A stretch of DNA of 64,000 nt, taken from NCBI GenBank assembly GCA_009599575.1, contig VWND01000001.1:868001-932000 (forward strand), written 5' to 3'. The notes under the pieces are model-generated. The model did not search any database, had not been told where the DNA came from, and was given only the letters and a program-made list of their open reading frames with translations. The translations under genes were made by a program, and so were the position numbers. This stretch comes from Blumeriella jaapii (taxonomy: Eukaryota > Ascomycota > Leotiomycetes > Helotiales > Drepanopezizaceae). The stretch's first letter is position 1; each line of letters starts with the position of its first letter. This document shows, one piece after another, positions 45,431-56,443 of the stretch.

Positions 45431-46982
45431 CGGAAAAGTGGGGCGTAAACAAATAAGCGAGTCGGTAGCGCAGAAATACACAAAAAGCATTCTTGTAGCT
45501 ATAGCTCTACAACAACGAGGTTAAATAGCTGACGATTGATTTCTTGCAAGACAAAACAGATTATCAAATTAACGATGCACGACCTCGCCCCGGGGCTATC
45601 CATATATGCCAGGGAATGCTGCATCGTGCCTAGGTGCCAGGTGGAAAACCCAAGGATGTTCCTCTTATATTTCTTAATTTAATCCATAGCAAATCACAGA
45701 ACTTGCCAATGATAGCTGCATACGATTGTAGTGTTCTGGAGAAAGTACCATCACATGCTGATCATCAGCCTCTGGCACATCAGGTGCAACTTGACAGCGC
45801 GCCTCTCCCACTAGGTATTGTCACATTGCACACTAGAGTAGAAAGCATACCGAATTCGTTACATCAAACAAGACTATTCCTACTGTGTCAGCCCTTTTAA
45901 TACCAACAGTTAGGGAATTATTTGTAACCATACTACGTACAGGGTCCACCGCCCCTAGTTCAGTACGTATCACACGGCGGTGTACAGGGACCAGAAGCGA
46001 CGAAGATATATTCTTTCCATCAAGGCTATGCACCAATGGAACTAATTCTAGCTTGCAGGAAATGAAAACAGTGGGCAAACATATTTGGCAGAAGCATTGA
46101 CTCCAGTCAGTAGTGGAAAGATTTGCTTCGGTTGATAGCAAAGTTTAATTCGGCAATAAAAAGCAGTATGACATAGCCATTGTTCACACGCAAAACTCAA
46201 GACGCTCTACATTGTTTCGTTATTATAATAAGATGTGTTTGACCATGACCCAAAGTTATTTTGCTTCCCAACAATTTAATTTGCAAACAAATTTCAAATA
46301 TTCGAATAGCTTTGTGTGAATCTTGGCCCTTTCCATTTCTCAACAGTGGTGTTGAAGATTATCTAAGTTCTATAAAACTCGTAAAGTACTCTGATGAATA
46401 AGAATAAACAGAAGAGAATTTCACTAATATCCAAGTAGTTACAACGGAGAGGCATCAGGAGCCAAAGTGAGTTTACAGTAGGAAGAACTTTTTTTTGAGT
46501 GGCTACAGCGTAGTTTAGCTTAAATTCCAGTAAAGGCAAATATCTGTTCAGACGCATTATCAAACAAACAAGAGCAAATTGCAATTGTAAGTCAAAGAAA
46601 CAGAATCATTAGAATACCGATGTGTTCGATAAGGGATCGCCGGAGGCAGTTATCGACACCCAGGTGTTAAGTGCACGCGATCTACAGTTCAACTCTCTTA
46701 CAGTTCAACTCTCTCAAGTCGACAAAGTTACATCTAAGGCTTTGGCTGGATCCTCTCCCCGTTCCTTAGTTTGTCAGTTTTCGATTTCCGCTTAAACGCC
46801 ACCTAGGGTCCAGTGTCTTCGCTAAAACCCCAAGCAAGATCTGGGTATTCTTCATCCACTTTATCCCGCTCCCTGCTTCATTCTTCGACAACTTGAAGCC
46901 GTATTCATCTTTTCGCTGCGGAAAATGAAACGAAATGGTTGAAAAAGAAAAAGAAACCCTTGCTGCAATCGCGTTTCAATAA
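45431..46982. other. A/T-rich region without intact genes
   Basis: Short frames on both strands, no family. It may be the remaining body of the decayed retroelement or other RIP-affected DNA. A tandem of ACAGTTCAACTCTCT-like units is at about 46685-46715. The right end is the 3' flank of ola1. Confidence 0.55.
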
Positions 46983-48535
46983 CTATCCCTTAGCAGCTCC
47001 ACACTTGAACAACGCTATGTCCCCATCTTCCATAACGTAATCCTTGCCCTTCGTCTGGATCTTGCCCTTGGCCTTGATCTCAGCCTCGTCTCCCAACTCC
47101 TTCAGCACCGTGAAGTTGTAAATGATCGCCTGAATGAACGTCTTTTCGAAATCGCCGTGGATGACACCAGCGGCTTGCGGGGCCTTGGTACCGTTCCGGA
47201 TGGTCCACTGTCGGACCTCGTCGGTACCCGTCGTGAAGAAGCTGCCCAGGTTCAAGACCTTACGCATGGTGGTGATGAGTTTGGGGAGGGCGGACTCGAC
47301 GCCGAGGTTCTTGAGCTCGGCCAAGGCTTCTGGGCTGTCGCTTCCACCTTCGAATTGAGAAAGACGCTCTTCGAGGGTGATGGATATGGGGAGGATGGGA
47401 TCGCCAGCAGCGTGTTCCTTGATCCATTCCGAGACCTTGCCGAGATGCTTGTTCTTCTTTCGGATGTAGTCCTTCTCGCTCAAGTTGATGAGGTAGACGA
47501 CTGGCTTGGCAGTCAGGAGGAAGAGAGGGTTAATGTACTCGATCTGTAGCTTCTGGTGAGCATCTGTCTGGAGTAGATTTCCAAGTGAGAAGCAGGAGAT
47601 GGGATCTAAATCAGAACGTGTTTCTTATCTCAGTGGCTCTCTACGTCATGCGTGAGGCACTCGACGAGCTGGGATTATCAGGCCTCATGGCCTTTTGTCA
47701 TCAGGATAGTGGAGTGGGAGAAGTGCGAAGGCAAAAGAAGTTTTCACATACCTCCTTGGCACTCCAGTCGCCCTTACGGACGTCACCGCCGCCCTGGAGA
47801 AGAGCCAGCACCTTCTCAATGCATGCCTCTTCCTCCTTGAGCTTCTTCATCTCGAGCGATTGACCGCCGCGGCGGGTGAGCTTCTTCGACGCCTCAAGTG
47901 CCTTTTCCGTAAACTCGATATCCTTGATGCGCAATTCCTCGCTGATGATGGTCAGATCCCGCACGGGGTCGACGTCACCTTCAATGTGGATAATCTCGGC
48001 ATCGTCGAAGCATCGTACGACCTGGAAGATGGCATCTACCGCGCGGATGTGGGACAAGAAGGCATTTCCGAGACCCTCGCCCTTTGAAGCGCCCCTCGTC
48101 AAGCCGGCAATGTCATAGATGGTGAGATGGGCCGGGACGCGGGACTTGGGGTGTATTTCTCGCACAGCCAGTCGTATCGCTCGTCCGGGACGATGACCCG
48201 CGACTCTTCCGGCTCGATGGTTGCGAAGGGGAAGTTCTGCTTATATGTTAGGCAAGAGAGTTTGCACGAGCGGTGAAGAAGGGCCCACGTCAGTGAGTGG
48301 GTTCGGCATCGGTAGTGGTACGTACGGCGGGGTTGCCCAGATGGCACTTGGTGATGGCCTGGAAGAGCGTCGACTTTCCCACGTTGGCCAGCCCGACCTG
48401 ATAGGATGCCTGTGGTCAGTCTTGCAGCTCAACGACACGGCGGTTGCAGAGAAAACACACGATTCCACTCTTCAGGTTGTTGCCCGGCCGGCCCAGCAGG
48501 AGCTTGTCCTCCTTTGCGGCTTTCTTGGGCGGCAT
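46983..48535 (-). CDS. ola1: Obg-like ATPase 1 (Ola1/YchF); one-base frameshift at 48148-48151
   Basis: Four exons, 48461-48535, 48326-48397, 47752-48236 and 46983-47543, give 397 aa when one base is allowed for. P-loop ANVGKST is in exon 2; switch [11 protein letters not shown] is in exon 3; INLSEKD holds the NxxE motif that makes this family prefer ATP over GTP. A TGS domain closes the protein ([20 protein letters not shown]). Exon 3 is 485 nt, one short of phase: the frame breaks between CEKYTP and KSRVPAHL at a run of four G (C on the sense strand), where the family needs five. The protein acts in translation and stress responses. An upstream in-frame extension to 48934 is discussed in the findings. 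It is head-to-head with the PPPDE gene. Confidence 0.92.
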
Positions 48536-49162
48536 CTTCTTCTTCTCCGCGCTGTTCTTTTTGGCGTAGGCACGGGTGGTGGTGGTGTTATGCCCGACGG
48601 TGCAGCGAAGCAGGATCGGTTGGAATTGAGGGAGGTTGTATTGGGATAGATATGGGGTGACGCTGGCAGATGTTGTTCTCGCTGCCGCCCGTCGAAAAGC
48701 CGCGAGGAGAGAAGTAGAAGAAGAGAAAGGGGGGAAGACGAAGGAAGACGTGGTGCTGTAGTGGGTGCGGAACGAAAGGCGTGAACCTTTCCTTCCTTCT
48801 ATTCCTTTCTCGCCCAGTCGATGTCGATGTCGAGGTGATGAGTGGAGAGTTGGGCTGGCTGGGCTGAAGTTTTTGCATCTCCACTTCACATTTTGCGTTT
48901 CGATGTCCGGCGCGGAAATGCGGGGCCAAGACATGTGACGCGGCCGCGTTGGCTGTGCCCGAGGTCTCTCCAGTCGAGGCTGAGGCTAGCTGTAGTCCTG
49001 TAGCTTGGGGCCAGTCCCGTTGCTCGATCTCGACTATGTACTTCTACTTCTCATGTCACCACCCACAATCCGAAGCTGACGATACATTGTCGGAAGCTCC
49101 GGGCTCACGTTCCCATCCATCTGCAAGGCCAAGACGACCGCAAACCACAAAACAAGCCCAGA
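48536..49162. promoter_or_regulatory. Divergent region between ola1 and the PPPDE gene
   Basis: 627 bp separate the two start codons. The left 399 bp are also open in the ola1 frame. No canonical TATA is visible; the sequence ACATGTGACGCGGCCGCG at about 48931-48948 is the most striking palindrome-rich part. Confidence 0.4.
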
Positions 49163-50005
49163 ATGGCTGCTGGCAAACCCGCGCGCAAGAGCAAGCACCG
49201 CTCTACGCTCTCTTTGCAAAAGACCGAAATCAAGATCAACGTCTACGATTTGCTTCCGGTACGCTTACAATCCTCGATGCTTCACCTCCTCAGCTATGCT
49301 CTCTTCTGGCTGCAAACATCCCATTCACATCATACTAATCTCTCACAGCCGGGAAAAGTGGCATCCCTCCTCTGGACCATGGGCTCTTCCCTCCTGCACT
49401 CGGGCGTCGTGATCAACAACCACGAGTACGCCTATGGAGGCCACGACCGGCCAGGCATGACAGGCGTCTACTATACGCCGCCACGCTCCGTGCCGCCCGG
49501 CGGTACCTTCAAGTGCGAGATCCTGCACGGCTTCACCGTGTCGCCGCAGGCGGAGATCGACGCCATCATCCACGAGGCCTCGGAGCTCTTCTCGGGCACC
49601 GCCTATAATCTGCTGACGCGCAACTGCAACCACTTCACGGCCTACCTGTGCGAGCGGTTGACGCGCAGCCCAAGCCCGCGCTGGCTGAACCGCGCTGCCA
49701 GCATCGGCGTCGCCCTGCCGTGCGTCGTGCCCCGCGAGTGGATCGCCCCGCCCGACTTCGAGAGTGCTGAGGGTGAGCTGATGTGTGATGATGATGATCA
49801 TCGCGTGAGTGAGCGAGCTGGCATGTTGGGGCATATGGGGAGCTCGCAGAGAATGAGCGTCGAAGTGGGGGAGGGGGATGAGTGGGAAAGCGAGGACGAG
49901 AGACGGCGAGGTGGTAACGGGAAGGGCAAGGGCAGGGATACGTCGGGACGAATCGTGCCGCCTGCTGAGAGGGCGCCGAGTACTAAGACTCGACCGCAAT
50001 TGTGA
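49163..50005 (+). CDS. PPPDE-domain putative deubiquitinating/deSUMOylating peptidase (DeSI-like)
   Basis: Exons 49163-49258 and 49349-50005 give 250 aa. The 90-nt intron (GTACGC..CTCACAG, branch ACTAAT) happens to stay in frame, but splicing joins YDLLP to PGKVASLLW and restores the domain. Catalytic His49 lies in SSLLHSGVVI and Cys125 in LTRNCNHFTAYLCERL, the His-Cys dyad of the PPPDE family. EYAYGGH and FTVSPQAEIDAIIHEA also match. The N-terminus is basic (AGKPARKSKHR). The C-terminal 70 residues are acidic, then Gly/Lys-rich and disordered. Family members remove SUMO or ubiquitin; the substrate here is unknown. It is convergent with the uS11m gene, 167 bp away. Confidence 0.9.
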   Translation: MAAGKPARKSKHRSTLSLQKTEIKINVYDLLPVRLQSSMLHLLSYALFWLQTSHSHHTNLSQPGKVASLLWTMGSSLLHSGVVINNHEYAYGGHDRPGMTGVYYTPPRSVPPGGTFKCEILHGFTVSPQAEIDAIIHEASELFSGTAYNLLTRNCNHFTAYLCERLTRSPSPRWLNRAASIGVALPCVVPREWIAPPDFESAEGELMCDDDDHRVSERAGMLGHMGSSQRMSVEVGEGDEWESEDERRRGGNGKGKGRDTSGRIVPPAERAPSTKTRPQL

Positions 50006-50172
50006 TGTGACTTTTGAGAGGCATTGGATTTGGGGGGTGGTTGGGCAAGGCGTTTCGGACGGATGATACCAACCAGATGTTATTTGTGTTACAGTCTTTT
50101 CTACACATCGCTCTATGCAGCATGTGATAAAATACACTAAAGCTCCTTCTATTCACCAACACACTGTATCGT

Positions 50173-51039
50173 CTAACCCAAACGTCTCGGCTTCTTGCTC
50201 CTCGTCCCTCCAAACTTCAGTCTTGTAGCATCACTAACCCTCACAACCTTGCTCCTCAGATACCTGCCCTCCGTACCCAGCAGGGCCTTCGTCACCGCCT
50301 CCCTGCCGGCCCCAAAGCCCCTCAAGAAGACCTCCAGCTCCTGAATCCACGAATTGATGCCTGACTCCTTCATCCGTCCCATCACATAACTCGCCAGCTG
50401 AAACGCACTATCGTAGTGCTTCCTGCCCGCCTTCCTAAAGCCCAGGTTCCCCGCCGCCAAACTCATGGCCACCGTCCGATTGTTGCCCTTCTCCGGGTAC
50501 CGCTTCCCAGTCTGCGGGTGGTACCAGGCCGGCGGGCGCACGATGGTGATGTGCACGTTGTGGCGTGTGGCATAGATGTGCATCTGCCAGCTCGTCTCGC
50601 GGTGCTCGCCCTCGCGGTTGATGAGGTTCCCGCTGCGGTTGGACGCGAAGCTCGTGTTGCCGCCGCCACCGGCCCGGGCGTAGCGGGCGCGGTTGGCGCT
50701 CTCGCGGTCGCCATGATTCTGCAACGTTATCTTGCTGAAGAGCGCCGCGAGCTCGATGTTGCTCGTGGCGGGGCGCTGCGCTTGCGGGTTCAGCGAGGGC
50801 GAGGCTCGTGACGTTGAAGCTGGAGAAGAGGCTTTGCGCGCGGCGAAGGAGAGGCCGGGAAACGAGCGTGGTGCGGCTACTGAGGGTGGTTTTCGGGAGG
50901 AGTCGGCGCCTTCTGCTTGTTTGGACGAGGTGCTTGTGAAGGGTTGGCTTCGCGAGGATATCCTGCTAGTGGGGATCAGCTCGGGGAGAGCTGTGAGAGG
51001 CGATCTAGCTAGCAGGCGCCTCGAGGCGTTTCGACTCAT
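50173..51039 (-). CDS. mrps18: Mitochondrial small-subunit ribosomal protein uS11m
   Basis: Single exon, 288 aa. The N-terminus MSRNASRRLLARSPLTALPE is Arg/Ser/Leu-rich without acidic residues, a typical mitochondrial presequence. A linker to about residue 150 is low in complexity. The S11 domain covers about 150-288: HIYATRHNVHITIVRPPAW, SLAAGNLGFRKAGRKHYDSA, FLRGFGAGREAVTKALLG, and the C-terminal VSDATRLKFGGTRSKKPRRL shared by mitochondrial S11 proteins. It forms part of the platform of the mitoribosomal small subunit. The gene is named after the yeast uS11m protein Mrps18. It shares a 238-bp promoter region with tim44. Confidence 0.93.
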   Translation of the reverse strand: MSRNASRRLLARSPLTALPELIPTSRISSRSQPFTSTSSKQAEGADSSRKPPSVAAPRSFPGLSFAARKASSPASTSRASPSLNPQAQRPATSNIELAALFSKITLQNHGDRESANRARYARAGGGGNTSFASNRSGNLINREGEHRETSWQMHIYATRHNVHITIVRPPAWYHPQTGKRYPEKGNNRTVAMSLAAGNLGFRKAGRKHYDSAFQLASYVMGRMKESGINSWIQELEVFLRGFGAGREAVTKALLGTEGRYLRSKVVRVSDATRLKFGGTRSKKPRRLG

Positions 51040-51277
51040 GGTTGTGGTTGTAGATTGAAGCTTGGATCATGAGAGTTGAGGTCAAGATTGAGAAAGAAAG
51101 TTGATGCCAAGCTAAGGAGGGAAAAGTGGGGCCGGTCAAAAATGTCAAGAGCAAAAAGGAAAACGCCGCTGTCGAGGACTATTCGACGCCCAATTTTTCT
51201 TACACGGCCAACTTTCTCTCCCTCTCTGTGAGCTCTCGACTCTGAATCCTTTGCACAGTTCAGAGAAGGAATTGATA
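51040..51277. promoter_or_regulatory. Bidirectional promoter of mrps18 and tim44
   Basis: Only 238 bp lie between the two divergent start codons, and both products act in mitochondria, so a shared control region is likely. No TATA box is obvious. Two GGGGCCGG/ACGGCC-type GC patches and an AT-rich GCCCAATTTTTC (51189-51200) are visible. Confidence 0.6.
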
Positions 51278-52939
51278 ATGCTCGGGCTTCGAAATGCAGC
51301 AACGAGGGTGTCTCCCAATGCTTTGGCATTGAGATCGGCCACTTCTAGAGCATCATACGGGCGATTGCTGCCGCAAGCGCAGAGCTCAAATCTGCATTTC
51401 TGTTCTGCCAACTCGAGAACCGTTCCTCTACGACCTTCGCCGTTACGGTCACCGTTTCTGCCACGCGAGTTACAGATATTGAGAGTGGGATCTTCGTCCC
51501 ACACCTTTTACCACAGTTCAAGGTTAGGGCAGGAGAAGCAGGACAAGGAAGCATCAAGAGGAGAAGCTGCCGAGCAAGACGCGGCGAAGGAGGCTTCGGG
51601 AGAAAATTCAGAGTCCGCATCTGGAGGGCAGAGGGATAAGAAAGAGGGTGGGAACGAGGGCGAGGGTGAGGGTGAGGGCAAGAAAGAGGGCAAGGAAGCT
51701 CCGCCGCCTCCTCCACCGCACGGAGACAAATCGCCCTGGCAAGTCTTCACCGAGACGCTGCAGTCTGAATTCAAGGCTTCGAAGGAGTGGAACGAGTCCA
51801 CCAAGGCTCTGGCGGCTGGCGCGCAGCAATTTACGGAGAACGAGTCGGTGAGACGGGCTCGCGAGGCTTATGAATCTACAACCGGGGCTGTTTCATCAAC
51901 CACGGCAAAGGTGCTGAAGTCTACGGCTGGAGCTGTTGGACAAGGAGCTGCATGGACGTGGGACACGTCCGTGGTTAAGGGTGTGAGGACGACGGTTAAT
52001 GCTACGGCTACGGTCATTGAGAAGGGCACACGCCCGATCCGAGAAACGGAAGCGTATAAGAATGTCAAGAACGTTATTGATGATGGCAGTAGTTCGCGTT
52101 ACGGGGGATGGGTAGAGAAGGAGGAGCGTAGGAAGAAGAGGGAGTTGAGGGAGGCTGAAGAGGCTGCAAAGCTCGGTGTGCACGGCAGACGGGTTGAAGT
52201 TGCCAAAGAAGACCCAGAGTAAGCCTTTCCCATGATAATCATCACTTATGCTGACCCTAGCAGGGCCGGTACGAACGTAACTCTCCACAAAGACGCGGCC
52301 TGGAAAGAATCGTGGCGCGACTTCCGCGATTCGAACCGCCTCATGCAAGGCATCTTCTCCATGAAGAACACATACAACGAGTCCGAAAACCCGATTATCT
52401 CGACGGCGCGCTCCATCTCGGACCGCGTGGCTGGCTTTTTCGCCGAGAACGAGACGGCGATGGTGATCAAGAAGTTTCGCGAGATGGACCCGGGCTTCCA
52501 GATGGAGCCCTTCCTGCGCGAGATGCGCGAGTACATCCTGCCGGAGGTGCTCGACGCCTACGTCAAGGGCGACACGGAGACGCTGCGGCTCTGGCTCTCG
52601 GCGGCTCAGTTCCAGGTGTACGACGCCCTCAGCAAGCAGTACACGACGGCCGGCCTGAAGTCCGACGGCCGTATCCTCGACATCCGCCACGTCGAGATTC
52701 TGTCGGCGCGCATCCTCGACCCGGGCGACGTGCCCGTCTTCATCGTGACGTGCCGCACCCAGGAGGTGCACGTCTATCGCAACATCAAGACCAACGACCT
52801 GGCTGCTGGCATGGAGGACAAGGTGCAGCTGGTCACGTACGCCATCGGCGTCACGCGCGTGCCAGAGGACGTGAACAACCCCGAGACGCGCGGCTGGCGC
52901 TTAATCGAGCTGCAAAAGAGCGGGAGAGATTACATCTGA
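51278..52939 (+). CDS. tim44: Mitochondrial import inner-membrane translocase subunit Tim44
   Basis: Exons 51278-52218 and 52264-52939, with a 45-nt intron (GTAAGC..TAGCAG), give 538 aa. I take the start MLGLRNAATRVSPNALALRS, which makes a good mitochondrial presequence; an ATG nine codons upstream is less suitable. After a Glu/Gly/Lys-rich linker and a poly-Pro run, the N-terminal Tim44 region contains SPWQVFTETLQSEFKASKEW and repeated helices, followed by a charged segment (EKEERRKKRELREAEE). The C-terminal Tim44 domain begins near residue 320 (AWKESWRDFRDSNRLMQGIF) and has the membrane-contact helices around FREMDPGFQMEPFLREMREY and the ending RGWRLIELQKSGRDYI. It tethers mtHsp70 to the TIM23 channel on the matrix side. 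Confidence 0.95.
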
Positions 52940-54670
52940 TCTGATTGCTTTTCTCTTTTCTTCTTTCCCTCCTTTCTCTCTAGCTGCCTACTTACTTACG
53001 TTGACCATCTCTTCTCTTTTTTTCTCGGCACTGCTCAACTTTGAAAAGGGTACTGTGCGGCTGGGGGCATGTTGCATAGCGGCGAAAATTAGGGTGCTTT
53101 GCTTGTCTGTCTGATGTATGTGTGTGGACGTGTATATGTATGTGTATGTGTACGCGTACGTGTATGTTGATGTGTATTCGTACAGGCGCCGTGGCGTTCG
53201 TGGATTGCGTTCCTGGATTATGCTCGAGGGGCACATGAGTCGGTCTTCTTCTGTTCCTATCTCTATAACTTGACGAGCAAGCAAGCAGGCAGGGAATGGA
53301 TGGTTGAGATTGGTAGTGATACTTTCGGATGGCAGGATCCCTATAGAATGGAGATGAGAAGTACTGAGGGGGTTGTGGAGGTGTGTGGCCTGGCGGCGGG
53401 TTGTGAAAAGGAGAGAGAGAGATACATACTTGCACGCTCGTTCGCGCTGTGTGAGTATGTATCTATGTATTTTCAATATAACAAGTGGACGTAAGATGCT
53501 TCACGTCACTCTCTTTTTTCCCTCTTCTGCACAATCAAGCAGTTTTTATTCTACCTACCTGTCGGGTGGAAAACCAAGTCACAAAATTGCCTATCAACTG
53601 ATTTATTTCCGATTCCAGTCTCAACTCCGAAAGTCTCCTGATGATCAACAAAGTACCTTTCTCCTCCTACTGTACTTCCTTCCTCTAGACCACTTCTCAG
53701 ATTTGCGGAATCTCCATCCCTTTCTATTGCGATTTTTTTGCTTGTAGATTAGCTTTTTTTCGCTTGGGAGTTGGGATTTCAGTAGAAGGACTTCAATCTT
53801 CCTTGTTTAAGCACCCGGGTTAGGTAGGTACTTTTAGGGGTCGTTAGTTAGTAGCAACTGAAAATTTGTCACTGATAAAGCGACTCGTATGTAGATACGC
53901 GTTTCTAGTTGAGCCGTGACCGCTAGCGTTGTGGGGATTTTACTGACGCGAGTTGCTTTCGTGTTGCGATGACGGAGAGTGAAAGGAAGCAGTGGAAGGA
54001 ATAAACGGCAATGGGAGGCTTAGCAAGAAATGAATATGAAAAGAGAGAATGGGTTTTTGAAACAGATGGACAGACAATATTAAATGTTATCACTTGTATT
54101 GGAAGGCTCGTGCCTTGGTTATCACTTATATTCGAAGGCTCGTGGCTTTCCTAGCTTAGATCACTACAGCACCTGGATAATCTGCCTTCCGGGCATCAGA
54201 GAATAAATCATCATTTCACCACAACAGTTCTCTGTAATTTAAATCCCCGCCCGGCCTTTCATATTTTTCAAAGGCAAAGAAAAATCTTCACAGGGGGTAT
54301 TACGAATAATGCTTGGTCTGATCCAAGCAAGTTTTCAATTGAAATTCGAAGTTGTTCGGCTTTGTCTGTGATTTTCTTGCTTGTAGAAACTCTCAAAATT
54401 TTTTAAAGAGGATTTACAGAAGGAGTTAGCGATTGATTTTGATTCCGCTGTCGGTTTTTTTGATTCTATGATATTTGTAAGCTAGTAGACAAAAGATTTT
54501 TCTTGTTTTGATTGGTAATAAAGAAAGAGAGATAAGTTGTTGTAAATTTTATGCCGCCCCTTCTTAATTCACTTTAGAGCATCCTTTCTTTTCTATGTAC
54601 TATGAAAGACCTAGACCGAGCCAATTTCGTATTCTGATTTATTACTTTGAAACCCATTTTGTTCCATCAG
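52940..54670. other. Convergent intergenic region, increasingly A/T-rich
   Basis: It lies between the 3' ends of tim44 and the deacetylase gene. It has a TGTATGTGT-type run at 53113-53185 and then 53.5-54.6 kb of A/T-rich sequence without a gene. A nearly direct repeat (AAGGCTCGTGCCTTGG / AAGGCTCGTGGCTTTC) lies at about 54102 and 54137. Confidence 0.6.
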
Positions 54671-55710
54671 TCAATTTTTCTTGAGCATCGCCCCCACAGG
54701 CGCTGGCATCACAGCTCCTTCTTCAGGAATATTCTTGCTTTTGAAGTCATCTGTCATCTGCTCGAAGGTGACCCACTCGACACCCTCATGTTTGTTGATA
54801 TGGTCGATAATTCTGGTCGTGCCGTTAATAACCTCCCACAGTACTACGCGAGGCGTACAGTTCTTACCTTTGGTGCATCTTGAGTCCATGTGGTCTCCCC
54901 GATACATCAGGATGGATGGTCATCGGAAAGCAGAAATCGTCGTAGTTCTCGTAGAAGTAGTCAAAATGGTCCATCCATAGCTGCTCCACGACTTTAGGAT
55001 CCACCCACCCGTGCGAGTTCGGCGCCTTCTTGATGAACATCATCGGCGGCAGGTCGTCGATGTACCACGAAGCCGGGATCTCGACCAGTCCGGTAGGCTT
55101 GCCCTTCACCAGAGGCTTCATCCACTCCTCGGCCCTCTTCTGGTAGTCGATCTTGGTCCACGAGTCTCCAATTCTCAGCCAATACATCTGCGCATCATCG
55201 TGGGACATGCTGTGGTCGTACTCGATGCCATAACTTAACAGCAACTCGGCGCCCTCTTTACTCGTTTCCCACCAGGGAGCAACACTTCCTCTCGGTGGCT
55301 TGCCACAGAAGTCCGTCAGCATGTTGTACGTCTTGTCAAGCACATCTCTTTGTTGATCCAGCGTCATATCGGCTGGATTCTCGTGCGAGTAACCATGGAG
55401 ACCAATCTCGTGACCTTGGTCGCGGATCATGGCACACTCCTCTGGGAACGTCTCGAGAGAGTGACCGGGGATGAACCAGGTTGCTTTGAAGCCATTCTTG
55501 TCGAACAACTTGAGCAGACGACGCACGCCGATGGTCCCGGCGAACACTCCTTTTCGGCTTGTCAGTGCCGTGGTCAGTTCACGGGACGTTCAGGAGGTCC
55601 AAAGTACCTCTACTGATATCACTCGACGAGTCCTCGCCCCCGTAGCTTCCCAGCCAGCCAGCTACGGCGTCGATATCGACCCCGTAGCCCACGAGAACCT
55701 TCTTGCCCAT
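54671..55710 (-). CDS. Polysaccharide deacetylase, CE4 NodB fold, HpPgdA-like
   Basis: Exons 55608-55710, 54868-55549 and 54671-54812 give 308 aa; introns are 58 and 55 nt. The second intron ends at CGACCAG (54813), which restores [17 protein letters not shown]. Start [19 protein letters not shown]; the Asp of DIDA is the motif 1 metal ligand and HGYSHENP carries the two His of motif 2. [64 protein letters not shown] and [18 protein letters not shown] all match the subgroup of the Helicobacter peptidoglycan deacetylase homologue. There is no signal peptide, so it is probably intracellular. Relatives include allantoinase-like PuuE and imide-cleaving enzymes, so a small amide or imide may be the true substrate. 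Confidence 0.9.
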
Positions 55711-56443
55711 TGTAGTAGGAGCAGAAGCACCAATTCTTTGTAAAGAGAAATGAACAGCAAAGAAGGAAATGATGAGCTAGAGAAAAGAGAAACTCAAGAT
55801 CGCTGTGGATAGCTTTAATCTGTACGAGAAAGACAACAGAGGAAGCAATCAACTTGGAAACCTGCCCAAGGAGGGGTAGCTCTAGTCTTCTAGCAGCAGC
55901 AGTACGGAGGAGTTGTCCGATGCAAAGCAGCTAAACCGGAGTGGGGGGTAGCTATCGGCATCCCTGCATCCGAAGATCTGGTAAACTGCCCTGTGCAAGA
56001 ATAGTAGAATTATAGATTGTAACGCAGGAGAGAATGAGGAAAAGAGAAAGGGGGCCCTTTCGCTTACCGGTAAATAATCATCGGCGATAGGAAAAACAGA
56101 AAGTCCGAACTATCGAGGATCGGGTAATTTACCTTTGCGGACGGGCATGAGCACGAGCAGCGGTCCGAATCAAAAGTTGTTCCGGTCGACACTCGAACTC
56201 CAACTCCAACTCCAACTCCATCTCCGCCTTTATCCCAGAGCTCCAGCTGCTGACACCTATCCTCGTCGACCCTCCGAGATTACCCTCGAACAACGGCGAC
56301 GACCAATACAAGCTCTCCGCGCCTTGCTTATCCGCCAGAGCCAGCATCAACAGATACGGGCGGTTTACGACATCATCCAGAGGGCTCACCACGCTGGCGG
56401 ACTGGGACCTTGCGACTTCTCGACGTGCGCGAATGTCGAATGA
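55711..56443. promoter_or_regulatory. Divergent region, deacetylase and VPS9 genes
   Basis: 733 bp between divergent starts. It contains a short AACTCC hexamer run at about 56193-56221 and a ten-bp CACTCGAACT motif. There is an open frame at 56135-56443, but it overlaps the VPS9 leader and has no domain. Confidence 0.45.

Noticed and set aside
45833..46141. Minus-strand frame of about 100 codons in the A/T-rich block
   Set aside because: No similarity recognised, and it lies within probable RIP-affected repeat DNA.
54813..54867. A 35-nt intron ending at GGGAG in the deacetylase gene
   Set aside because: Too short and out of phase. Using the later acceptor CGACCAG gives a 55-nt intron and restores the family sequence.
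56135..56443. Open frame directly before the VPS9 gene
   Set aside because: It overlaps the leader, is driven by an AACTCC repeat, and the family start MQPLNPF lies at 56444.
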